This document shows, piece after piece, positions 25,606 through 32,768 of a stretch of DNA of 42,760 bases; the first letter of the stretch is position 1; every line of letters starts with the position of its first letter. Source of the stretch: Pseudomonadota bacterium (GTDB lineage Bacteria > Pseudomonadota > Gammaproteobacteria > Burkholderiales > UBA9220); assembly GCA_021845865.1 (NCBI GenBank), contig JAJZVC010000024.1, positions 1 to 42,760 of the forward strand. Reading direction: 5' to 3'. A model generated the notes under the pieces. That model saw nothing but the letters and a program-made list of their open reading frames with translations, was not told where the DNA came from and did not search any database. The translations under genes and the position numbers were made by a program.

Positions 25606-26297
25606 GCACCCGCTGCCTCGTCACCTGCGAGCACGGCGGCAATCGCGTCCCCGCCGCCTACCGGCGGTATTTCGCCGGCCACGAATCCCTGCTGGCCACC
25701 CACCGCGGCTACGATCCCGGCGCCCTGGTCCTGGCCCGGCGCTTGGCCGGCGCCCTCGGCGCCCCCTTGTTCTACGCCACCGTGAGCCGGCTGGTGATCG
25801 ACCTCAACCGCTCCTTAGGCCACCCCCGCCTCTACTCCGAGGCCACCCGCCCCGCCTCGCCGGCGGTGCGGCGGGAGATTCTGGAGCGCCACTACCTGCC
25901 CTACCGGCGGCGGGTCGAAGGCGCCGCCGCCGAGGCCATCGCCGAGGGGGAAAAGGTCATCCACCTCTCCGCCCACAGCTTCACCCCGGAACTGGACGGC
26001 GAAGTGCGCGACGCCGACATCGGCCTCCTCTACGACCCCGCCCGCCCCGGCGAAGCGGAGCTGGCCCGCCGCTGGCAGGCGGCCCTGAAGGAGGCGGCGC
26101 CGGAACTCAGGGTACGCCGCAACTACCCCTACACGGGAAAATCCGACGGCTTCACCGCCTACCTGCGCCGCCGCTTCCCCGCCGAGGCCTACGTGGGAAT
26201 CGAGCTGGAAATCAACCAGAAGCACGTCGCCCCAGGCAGGGCACACTGGAAGAAGCTGCAGGAAATCCTGATTTCCTCGCTGGTCGGGGCCCTATAG
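25602..26297 (+). CDS. N-formylglutamate amidohydrolase family protein
   Basis: 231 aa. The zinc-hydrolase family pattern is clear: LVTCEHGGNRVPAAYR near the N-terminus (metal-binding Glu-His), HRGYDPGA, VSRLVIDLNRSLG, VIHLSAHSFTPEL (second metal histidine), and GIELEINQK at the C-terminus. The canonical enzyme releases formate from N-formylglutamate in histidine breakdown, but no hut genes lie near. In this cluster it more plausibly hydrolyses an N-acyl or amide bond of the product made by the two ligases. It converges on the chemoreceptor gene with a 2-base gap. Confidence 0.85.
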   Translation: MSTRCLVTCEHGGNRVPAAYRRYFAGHESLLATHRGYDPGALVLARRLAGALGAPLFYATVSRLVIDLNRSLGHPRLYSEATRPASPAVRREILERHYLPYRRRVEGAAAEAIAEGEKVIHLSAHSFTPELDGEVRDADIGLLYDPARPGEAELARRWQAALKEAAPELRVRRNYPYTGKSDGFTAYLRRRFPAEAYVGIELEINQKHVAPGRAHWKKLQEILISSLVGAL

Positions 26298-26299
26298 CG

Positions 26300-27937
26300 C
26301 TACACCCGGAACTTCGCCACCGCAGTTTGCAGTTCCAGCGCCAGCCGCTCCAAATCCCCGGAAGCGGCGGCGATTTGGCCGGCTTCGCCGCTGGTTTCCT
26401 CGGTCATGACGGCAACCTTCTCCACATTCCGCGCCACTTGGCTACTGGCCGCGCCCTCCTCGCGCAAGGCGGCGGAGATATCGCGCACGGATTCCACCAC
26501 CCGTTCGGCTCCTGCACGGATTTGCCCCATGGAATCCCCGGCCTGGCCGGCCATCCGCACCCCGTCGTGCACGCAGGCGCTCCCCTGCTCCATGCTCGCC
26601 ACCGCGTTGGCGGTACCGCCCTGGATGTTGGCGATCATGGCCGTGATTTCCTCCGTGGACTTGGCGGTACGCTCGGCAAGCTTCCTCACCTCGTCCGCCA
26701 CCACCGCGAAGCCCCGCCCCTGTTCCCCTGCGCGGGCATCCTCGATGGCGGCATTCAAGGCCAGGAGATTGGTCTGGTCGGCGATTTCCTTGATGGTGTT
26801 GACGATGGCGGAAATCTGCTCCGAATTGTGACCCAACTCCTCGATGAAACGGGCCGACTCGTCCACCGCCTCGGCAATCTTCCTCATCTCGCTCACGGCC
26901 CCCTGGACCACGTCTCCCCCGCTGGCGGACAGCACCCCCGCCTGGCGGGCGATTTCGTGAGCCTCGCCGGCGCTGGCGGCAATGTTGTCGATGCTGGCGG
27001 TAAGTTCCTCCACCGCCGCCGCCATGGCGGTGGTGGCGTCACTCTGCTGGTTGGTGCGCTGCGCCAACCCACCGGACAGTGACGACAGTTGGCTCGAAGC
27101 GGAGGCCACGGCCTGGGCCCGAGCGGTCACGTAGTTGAGGGTGTCCCGGAATGAGGCGATCATGGCGTTGAACGCCACGGCGATGCGCCCTACCTCGTCG
27201 CCCTTGTTGACCACCACCTGGGCGGTGAGATCGTTGTTCTTCTGGGCGGCCTCGATGGCCCCCTCCAGCGCCTCCAGCGGCTTGAAGATGGAACGGGAAA
27301 GCACGACCATGAACACGGCGAGCACGCCCATGATCACGGCGATCAAGCCGCCGATACGGGCCACCTGCTGCCAGAAGAGCCGACTCACGTCGTCGATGTA
27401 GATACCGGAGCCGATCACCCACCCCCAGGGCTCGAACAGCTTGACGTAGGATATCTTCGGCACTGGATCGGAAGCGCCGGGCTTGGGCCACAGGTAGTCC
27501 ACGAACCCCGCCCCCTGGCTTCTCGCCACCTGGACGAACGCCACGAACAAGGCCTTGCCGTTGGGGTCCTTGGTGCCGGAAACGTCCTTGCCATCCAGTT
27601 CCGGCTTGATGGGGTGCATGATGACCCTCGGCTGCAGGTCGTTGATCCAGAAATATTCGTTTTTCTCGTAACGCAGCGATTTGATGGCGGCGAGGGCCTG
27701 CTGTTTCGCCTGTTCTTCGCTGAGGTCGCCGCTCTTTTGCCGCTCATGGAAATAACTCAGCACGCCATAGGCCGTTTCCACCACGTGGCGGGTTTTGACC
27801 TTACGGTCCTCCAACATCAGGGATTTCTGGAACAACAGCGCCGTGGCAGCCACCACCACCAAACCAATCATGGTTCCGACGATGAGCAGGACCAGCTTTC
27901 TTTTGATGGTCCAACCGCCTTGCCGTGATTTTTGCAT
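26300..27937 (-). CDS. Methyl-accepting chemotaxis protein with single Cache domain
   Basis: 545 aa. TM1 lies at about residues 13-35 and a periplasmic sCache-type sensor at 36-190 ([33 protein letters not shown]). TM2 is at about 194-215, HAMP at 215-268, and the signalling domain at about 300-545 with hairpin tip [20 protein letters not shown] and [20 protein letters not shown]. The tip has Asp where most receptors have Ala (AAIEA). There is no CheR/CheB-tethering pentapeptide at the C-terminus. The ligand is probably a small organic acid by family habit, not shown here. Another chemotaxis gene, cheD, is at 41048. Confidence 0.92.
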   Translation of the reverse strand: MQKSRQGGWTIKRKLVLLIVGTMIGLVVVAATALLFQKSLMLEDRKVKTRHVVETAYGVLSYFHERQKSGDLSEEQAKQQALAAIKSLRYEKNEYFWINDLQPRVIMHPIKPELDGKDVSGTKDPNGKALFVAFVQVARSQGAGFVDYLWPKPGASDPVPKISYVKLFEPWGWVIGSGIYIDDVSRLFWQQVARIGGLIAVIMGVLAVFMVVLSRSIFKPLEALEGAIEAAQKNNDLTAQVVVNKGDEVGRIAVAFNAMIASFRDTLNYVTARAQAVASASSQLSSLSGGLAQRTNQQSDATTAMAAAVEELTASIDNIAASAGEAHEIARQAGVLSASGGDVVQGAVSEMRKIAEAVDESARFIEELGHNSEQISAIVNTIKEIADQTNLLALNAAIEDARAGEQGRGFAVVADEVRKLAERTAKSTEEITAMIANIQGGTANAVASMEQGSACVHDGVRMAGQAGDSMGQIRAGAERVVESVRDISAALREEGAASSQVARNVEKVAVMTEETSGEAGQIAAASGDLERLALELQTAVAKFRV

Positions 27938-28042
27938 GAGCCCTCCCAGGGTATTGTTCGATTTCTTGGTGCCACGGATAGGTAACCGCGAAAAACCCCC
28001 AAAGGGACCGGGGCCCTCAAAAAGGGGAGACGCACAAAAAAA

Positions 28043-28066
28043 AAACGGGAGCCGAAGCTCCCGTTT
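28043..28066 (-). terminator. Rho-independent terminator of rho
   Basis: Perfect 10-bp stem AAACGGGAGC/GCTCCCGTTT with a 4-base CGAA/TTCG loop. On the minus strand it is followed by about ten T residues, 20 bases beyond the rho stop. Confidence 0.93.
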
Positions 28067-28085
28067 CGCCGAACCGCCAAGACGC

Positions 28086-29345
28086 TCACCCTCTTCGCAT
28101 GGAATCGAAGAAGTCGGCGTTGGTTTTCGTGGCCTTGATCTTGTCGAGGAGGAATTCCATCGCCTCCAGGTCGTCCATGGGATAGAGCAGCTTGCGCAGC
28201 ACCCACATCTTCTGCAGCACGTCCTGCTTGAGGAGCAGCTCCTCCCGGCGGGTGCCGGAGCGGTTGACGTTGATGGCGGGGTAGATGCGCTTCTCGGCCA
28301 TGCGGCGGTCGAGGTGTATCTCCATGTTGCCGGTGCCCTTGAATTCCTCGTAGATCACGTCGTCCATGCGGGAGCCGGTGTCGATCAGGGCGGTGGCGAT
28401 GATGGTCAGGCTGCCGCCTTCCTCGACGTTGCGCGCCGCGCCGAAGAAGCGCTTGGGCTTCTGCAGGGCGTTGGCGTCCACGCCGCCGGTGAGCACCTTG
28501 CCGGAGGCGGGAATGACGGTGTTGTAGGCCCGGGCCAGGCGGGTGATGGAATCCAGCAGGATCACCACGTCCTTTTTGTGCTCCACCAGGCGCTTGGCCT
28601 TCTCGATCACCATCTCGGCCACCTGAACGTGGCGGGTGGCGGGTTCGTCGAAGGTTGAGGCCACCACCTCGCCCCGCACGGTGCGGGTCATTTCGGTCAC
28701 TTCCTCGGGGCGCTCGTCGATCAGCAGGACGATCAGCACCACCCCGGGGTGGTTGTTGGTGATGGCATGGGCGATATGCTGCAGCATCACCGTCTTGCCG
28801 GATTTCGGCGGCGCCACCAGCAGGCCTCGCTGGCCGGCGCCGATGGGGGCGATCATGTCGATGACGCGGGAAGTGATGTTCTCCTCCGCCCGGATTTCCC
28901 GCTCCAGGTGGAGCATGCGGGTAGGGTGGAGGGGAGTGAGGTTCTCGAACAGAATCTTGTGCTTGGCGTTCTCGGGGGGCTCGCCGTTGACCTTGTCCAC
29001 CTTCACCAGGGCGAAATAACGCTCGCCTTCCTTGGGGGTGCGGATCTCGCCCTCGATGGTATCGCCGGTGTGCAGGTTGAAGCGGCGGATCTGGGAGGGG
29101 GAAACGTAGATGTCGTCGGGGCCGGCGAGGTAGGAGGTGTCGGGGGAACGAAGGAAACCGAAGCCGTCGGGCAGGATTTCCATGGTGCCTTCGCCGTAGA
29201 TGCTTTCCCCTTTCTTGGCCTGGTTCTTCAGCAGGGCGAAGATCACGTCCTGCTTGCGCATTCGGTTGGCGCCTTCGATTTCGTTGGCGATGGCCATGTC
29301 CAGCAGTTCGGACACATGCTTGAGTTTCAACTCTGATAGGTGCAT
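28086..29345 (-). CDS. rho: Transcription termination factor Rho
   Basis: 419 aa, the usual length. The N-terminal RNA-binding domain has [19 protein letters not shown], and the hexameric ATPase has Walker [15 protein letters not shown] (Ser where E. coli has Ala) and Walker [17 protein letters not shown], followed by [20 protein letters not shown]. The C-terminal [17 protein letters not shown] and [16 protein letters not shown] are also standard. No strong ribosome site is visible before the ATG. It lies 140 bases after trxA, the common trxA-rho order, with a large inverted repeat between them. Confidence 0.98.
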   Translation of the reverse strand: MHLSELKLKHVSELLDMAIANEIEGANRMRKQDVIFALLKNQAKKGESIYGEGTMEILPDGFGFLRSPDTSYLAGPDDIYVSPSQIRRFNLHTGDTIEGEIRTPKEGERYFALVKVDKVNGEPPENAKHKILFENLTPLHPTRMLHLEREIRAEENITSRVIDMIAPIGAGQRGLLVAPPKSGKTVMLQHIAHAITNNHPGVVLIVLLIDERPEEVTEMTRTVRGEVVASTFDEPATRHVQVAEMVIEKAKRLVEHKKDVVILLDSITRLARAYNTVIPASGKVLTGGVDANALQKPKRFFGAARNVEEGGSLTIIATALIDTGSRMDDVIYEEFKGTGNMEIHLDRRMAEKRIYPAINVNRSGTRREELLLKQDVLQKMWVLRKLLYPMDDLEAMEFLLDKIKATKTNADFFDSMRRG

Positions 29346-29411
29346 AGACGGTACGGATTAATTCTTATTGAGGGTGGGGAGAAACGGGAAATGAAGCGGG
29401 GGAAGGAAACA

Positions 29412-29472
29412 CGCCTGAACCAGCCGTGGCTCGAACCCGCGTTCGGACGGGGTTGAGCGGGTGGTTCAGGCG
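29412..29472. repeat. Large inverted repeat between trxA and rho
   Basis: CGCCTGAACCA (29412-29422) pairs perfectly with TGGTTCAGGCG (29462-29472). Inside, GCTCGAACCC (29429-29438) nearly pairs with GGGGTTGAGC (29450-29459), giving a long interrupted hairpin about 14 bases after the trxA stop. There is a short T-rich stretch but no clean T-run downstream on the minus strand. It could be a trxA attenuator or a rho leader element. Confidence 0.6.
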
Positions 29473-29485
29473 GAGAATATCGGCT

Positions 29486-29812
29486 TTAGATATTGCTGTC
29501 AATAAAGGCGGTGAGCTGGGATTTGGACAGGGCGCCGACCTTGGTGGCTTCCACGTTGCCATTCTTGAAGATCATCAGGGTGGGAATGCCGCGGATGCCG
29601 TATTTCGGCGGCGTCTGCTGGTTTTCGTCGATATTGAGCTTGGCCACCTTGAGCCGGCCTGCGTACTCCTGGGCCACCTCGTCCAGGATGGGGGCGATCA
29701 TCTTGCAGGGGCCGCACCAGTCCGCCCAGAAATCGACCAGCACCGGGAGTTCGGCCTGCAACACCTCCGACTCGTAGCTATCGTCGGTAATGTAATGGAT
29801 GTGTTCGCTCAT
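29486..29812 (-). CDS. trxA: Thioredoxin 1
   Basis: 108 aa cytoplasmic thioredoxin with the canonical active site [16 protein letters not shown] and the cis-proline loop [14 protein letters not shown]. It keeps protein disulfides reduced and feeds ribonucleotide reductase and other enzymes using thioredoxin reductase. A GAGG ribosome site lies 5 bases upstream of the ATG. It is divergent from addB with about 150 bases between the starts and precedes rho. Confidence 0.98.
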   Translation of the reverse strand: MSEHIHYITDDSYESEVLQAELPVLVDFWADWCGPCKMIAPILDEVAQEYAGRLKVAKLNIDENQQTPPKYGIRGIPTLMIFKNGNVEATKVGALSKSQLTAFIDSNI

Positions 29813-29937
29813 GGAAACCTCGTGTTGGTTATGGGGAATCGGCCCGCACCTGGCGGGGCGGACTCAAGGTCAAGCGCTATCCTAACCAAAAACGTGGGGG
29901 ATGGGAAGCCGCCGCCCAAGGGCCTAAAATAGCTCCC

Positions 29938-29964
29938 ATGAACCCTCTCGCCCTCCAGTCGTGA
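29938..29964 (+). other. Eight-codon upstream ORF coupled to addB
   Basis: ATG 29938 opens an 8-residue frame (MNPLALQS) whose TGA overlaps the GTG start of addB as GTGA. TAAAAT at 29925-29930 could be a -10 box, which would leave almost no leader before this ATG. It may couple translation into addB, or be chance. Confidence 0.3.
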
Positions 29965-32768
29965 ACAGCGCCACTCCCCCCGCCGCCCGCCTCGTCCGCG
30001 CCGCCGCCCGGCAACTTCTGGCGGGGGAAAACGCGCGGCTGCCGGACCTCTCCGGCATCACCGTCCTGCTTCCCCATCTGCATTCCGCGCCGGAGCTCGT
30101 GCGGGAACTGGGCCTGGTGGCGAACGTCGACGCCCTGCTGCTGCCGCGCATCACCACCCTGAAGGCGTGGGCGGAGGGCATCTCCCCCACCGTGGAAATC
30201 CTGCCCGACAGCCGCCGCGAGGCCATGCTCTACCAGGTGCTGCGGGACGGCGGCTGGTTTCCGGAAACCGACCTCTGGCAGGTGAGTGCCGAACTGCGCC
30301 AACTGGCCGACGAGCTGACCCGCTGGAAAGTGGCCCTCCCGGATTCCTGGGACGATTTCGCCGACCGCCTGACCCGCGCCTACCGGGCCAAGGCCAATAG
30401 CTCCCTGCGCTTCGAAGCCAGGCTGGTGCACGAGATGTGGTTCGCCCTGGCACGGGACGGCGGCGCCCCGGACGGAGAAAGCGCCTACGCCCTGCGCCTG
30501 GCCGCCCTGGCCGAATCCGCCCCCGGCCCCCTCTACGCCGTGGGGCTGGAGGACCTGTCCCCGGCGGAAAACGCCTTCCTCGACGCCTACGCCCAGCGCC
30601 AGCCGGTACGCCACGTCACCGCCCCGGAGCCCGACCCCGTCTCCCGCACCCTGCGCGCCGCCTGGCCCCTGGGCGATGCCCCGCCCCTGCGGCAGCGGGC
30701 CGCCAGCGCCGAAACCGTCTCCCTCACCGGCCGCCTCGTCCTGTTCGGCGCCCATTCCCTGGAGCAGGAAGCCCAGGCGGTGGACGTAAAGGCGCGCCAG
30801 TGGCTGGTGGACGGCAAGGGCCCCCTCGCCATCGTCGCCCAGGACCGCCTGGTGGCCCGCCGCGCCCGGGCCTTGCTGGAACGTGCCGGGGTGCTGGTGG
30901 AGGACGAAACCGGCTGGACCCTCTCCACCGCCTCCGCCAGCACCGTGGTGCGCCGCTGGCTGGACTGCCTGGCGAGCCGCTTCTACCACCTGGACCTGCT
31001 GGACCTGCTCAAGTCCCCTTTCCTCCTCGCCGACTGGGAACCCGCCCGGCGCAAGGAAGCGGTCTACGGCCTGGAGCGCCTGCTGCGGGAACGCAGCATC
31101 GTCTCCCACCTCAACCGCTACCTGGAGGCCGCCAAGCGCCGGGAGGGGCTGGAGGATGCCGCGGCCCTGCTGGAGCGCCTGGCCGACGCCCAGACCCTGT
31201 TCACCCGCCGAGCCCGCACGCTTAGCGCCTGGCTCCAGGTGCTGCTGGAAAGCCTCGCCGCCCTGGGCATCCAGCCCGGGCTGGAAAAGGACATCGCCGG
31301 CCGGCAGCTGCTGCAGCTCCTCAAGAACCGCCAGCGGGAACTGTCCCACGAATCCGCCACCTTCGCCCTGGCCGAATGGAAGCAATGGCTCTACCGCCTG
31401 TTGGACGGCGCCACCTTCCGCGACGAGCGCATCGCCAGCCCGGTGGTCTTCACCCACCTGGCCAACGCCCGCCTGCGGGCTTTCGCCGGCGTGGTCATCG
31501 CCGGCGCCGACGCCGCCCACCTGCCGGGCCAGGACGCGGGCCAGCTGTTCTTCAACCAGTCGGTGCGGGAGGAGCTGGGCCTGCCCTCAAGGGCCGCCGC
31601 CCTCGCCCGCCAGGAGCGGGAGCTGGTGGACGTGCTAGCCGATGCCGGCGAAGTCTTCGTCACCTGGCAGGCCAGGAAGGACGGCGAGCCCAACCTGCTC
31701 TCCCCCTGGTTCGAGCGCCTGGAAACCTTCCACCGCCTGGCCCACGGGGAAGGGTTGCGGGACGAGGGCTTCGCCGCGCTGATCGCCGCGGCGCAAGTCA
31801 AGGATGAAGGCGGAAGGATGAAGGATGAAGCATCGAGTCCCGCGGACGGCTTTTCACCTTCATCCTTCATCCTTCATCCCTCATCCTTTCCTTTCCCGTC
31901 GCTGCCGGAAGCCCTCATCCCCACCTCCGTCTCCGCCAGCGGCTACAACAGCCTGCTGGCCTGCCCCTACCAGTTCTACGCCCGCCACGGCCTGCGCCTG
32001 AACGAGCTGGACGAGGTGCAGGAGGCCCTGGAAAAGCGCGACTACGGCGAATACCTCCACGCCATCCTGTGCCGCTTCCACCAGTCCCACCCCACCATCG
32101 CCGGCGGGGATGATGCAGCCTTGCAGGCCGAACTGGCCGCCCTCACCGACGAGGTCTTCGCCGCCGCCACCGAAGCCAGCTACCTCAGCCACGCCTGGGC
32201 CCTGCGCTGGAAGGCGCTGATTCCGGCCTACCTGGACTGGCAGCGGGCCCACGAAGCGCAAGGCTGGCGGGTGGAGGAGAGCGAAGTCCAGCGCAGCCGC
32301 GAAATCCCCCTCCCCGGCGGCCGGAGCCTCACCCTCAAGGGACGCCTCGACCGGGTGGACGTGAAGACAAGGATGAAAGAAATCCCCTCCGAAGGAGCCC
32401 TCACTTCATCCTTCATACCTCATCCTTCATCCTTGCAGTCCGCCGTCCTGGACTACAAGGCCCAGGGAGTGAAAAAGCTCAAGGACAAGCTCAAGGAGCC
32501 CGGCGAGGACGTCCAACTCCCGGTCTACGCCCTGCTCCAGGGCGGCGAGGCGACGGAGGCGGCCTTCGTCAGCCTGGACAAGGAGGGGGTGGAGAGCATC
32601 CCCCTGGAACAGGACATCGCCGACCTGGGCGCCGCGGTGGAAGCCCGCCTCGCCGAGTTGTTCGACCAACTCCACCACGGCGCCGGCCTCCCCGCCCAGG
32701 GCCTGGCGGAAGTGTGCGAGTGGTGCGAAATGCGCGGCCTGTGCCGCAAGGACCATTGGAATGAGTGA
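29961..32768 (+). CDS. addB: AddB-type helicase-nuclease subunit
   Basis: 935 aa partner of AddA in double-strand-break resection at Chi-like sites. The N-terminal helicase-like region has no Walker A, as expected for AddB. The C-terminal PD-(D/E)XK nuclease has SGYNSLLACPYQFYARHGL, GRLDRVDVK and AVLDYKAQG. The Fe-S cysteines are Cys in LLACPYQF plus VCEWCEMRGLCRKDHW at the end. Two palindromic heptad-repeat insertions interrupt it in frame: KDEGGRMKDE...SSFILHPSSF before the nuclease domain, and SSFIPHPSSL between GRLDRVD and VLDYK. Start GTG 29961 lacks a good ribosome site. It overlaps addA by 8 bases. Confidence 0.88.
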   Translation: MNSATPPAARLVRAAARQLLAGENARLPDLSGITVLLPHLHSAPELVRELGLVANVDALLLPRITTLKAWAEGISPTVEILPDSRREAMLYQVLRDGGWFPETDLWQVSAELRQLADELTRWKVALPDSWDDFADRLTRAYRAKANSSLRFEARLVHEMWFALARDGGAPDGESAYALRLAALAESAPGPLYAVGLEDLSPAENAFLDAYAQRQPVRHVTAPEPDPVSRTLRAAWPLGDAPPLRQRAASAETVSLTGRLVLFGAHSLEQEAQAVDVKARQWLVDGKGPLAIVAQDRLVARRARALLERAGVLVEDETGWTLSTASASTVVRRWLDCLASRFYHLDLLDLLKSPFLLADWEPARRKEAVYGLERLLRERSIVSHLNRYLEAAKRREGLEDAAALLERLADAQTLFTRRARTLSAWLQVLLESLAALGIQPGLEKDIAGRQLLQLLKNRQRELSHESATFALAEWKQWLYRLLDGATFRDERIASPVVFTHLANARLRAFAGVVIAGADAAHLPGQDAGQLFFNQSVREELGLPSRAAALARQERELVDVLADAGEVFVTWQARKDGEPNLLSPWFERLETFHRLAHGEGLRDEGFAALIAAAQVKDEGGRMKDEASSPADGFSPSSFILHPSSFPFPSLPEALIPTSVSASGYNSLLACPYQFYARHGLRLNELDEVQEALEKRDYGEYLHAILCRFHQSHPTIAGGDDAALQAELAALTDEVFAAATEASYLSHAWALRWKALIPAYLDWQRAHEAQGWRVEESEVQRSREIPLPGGRSLTLKGRLDRVDVKTRMKEIPSEGALTSSFIPHPSSLQSAVLDYKAQGVKKLKDKLKEPGEDVQLPVYALLQGGEATEAAFVSLDKEGVESIPLEQDIADLGAAVEARLAELFDQLHHGAGLPAQGLAEVCEWCEMRGLCRKDHWNE
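31799..31888. repeat. Palindromic heptad element, copy 1 (inside addB)
   Basis: The left arm starts CAAGGATGAAGGCGG and continues with two GGATGAA units to 31830. The right arm (about 31858-31888) is the imperfect reverse complement with TTCATCC units; 18 bases next to the core pair perfectly. The core holds a mini-hairpin GTCC-CGC-GGAC (31837-31847). It is translated as KDEGGRMKDEASSPAD, then PSSFILHPSSF. The exact element ends are uncertain. Confidence 0.8.
32368..32435. repeat. Palindromic heptad element, copy 2, shorter (inside addB)
   Basis: The left arm is only CAAGGATGAA (32368-32377). The right arm (32404-32435) has three TTCATCC-type units and ends TTCATCCTTG, the exact reverse complement of the left end. 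The core mini-hairpin is CTCC-GAA-GGAG (32387-32397). It is translated as RMKEIPSEGALTSSFIPHPS in the loop before the nuclease LDYK motif. Confidence 0.7.

Noticed and set aside
29412-29472. Possible tRNA (GGGTTCGAGCC resembles a T-loop)
   Set aside because: No seven-base acceptor stem, D-arm or anticodon arm can be drawn in the right spacing; the pairing is a single long hairpin instead.
29877-31520. Long minus-strand open frame opposite addB (547 codons)
   Set aside because: Its product is Gly/Gln/Val-rich without motifs, while the plus strand encodes clear AddB; it is a G+C-driven shadow frame.
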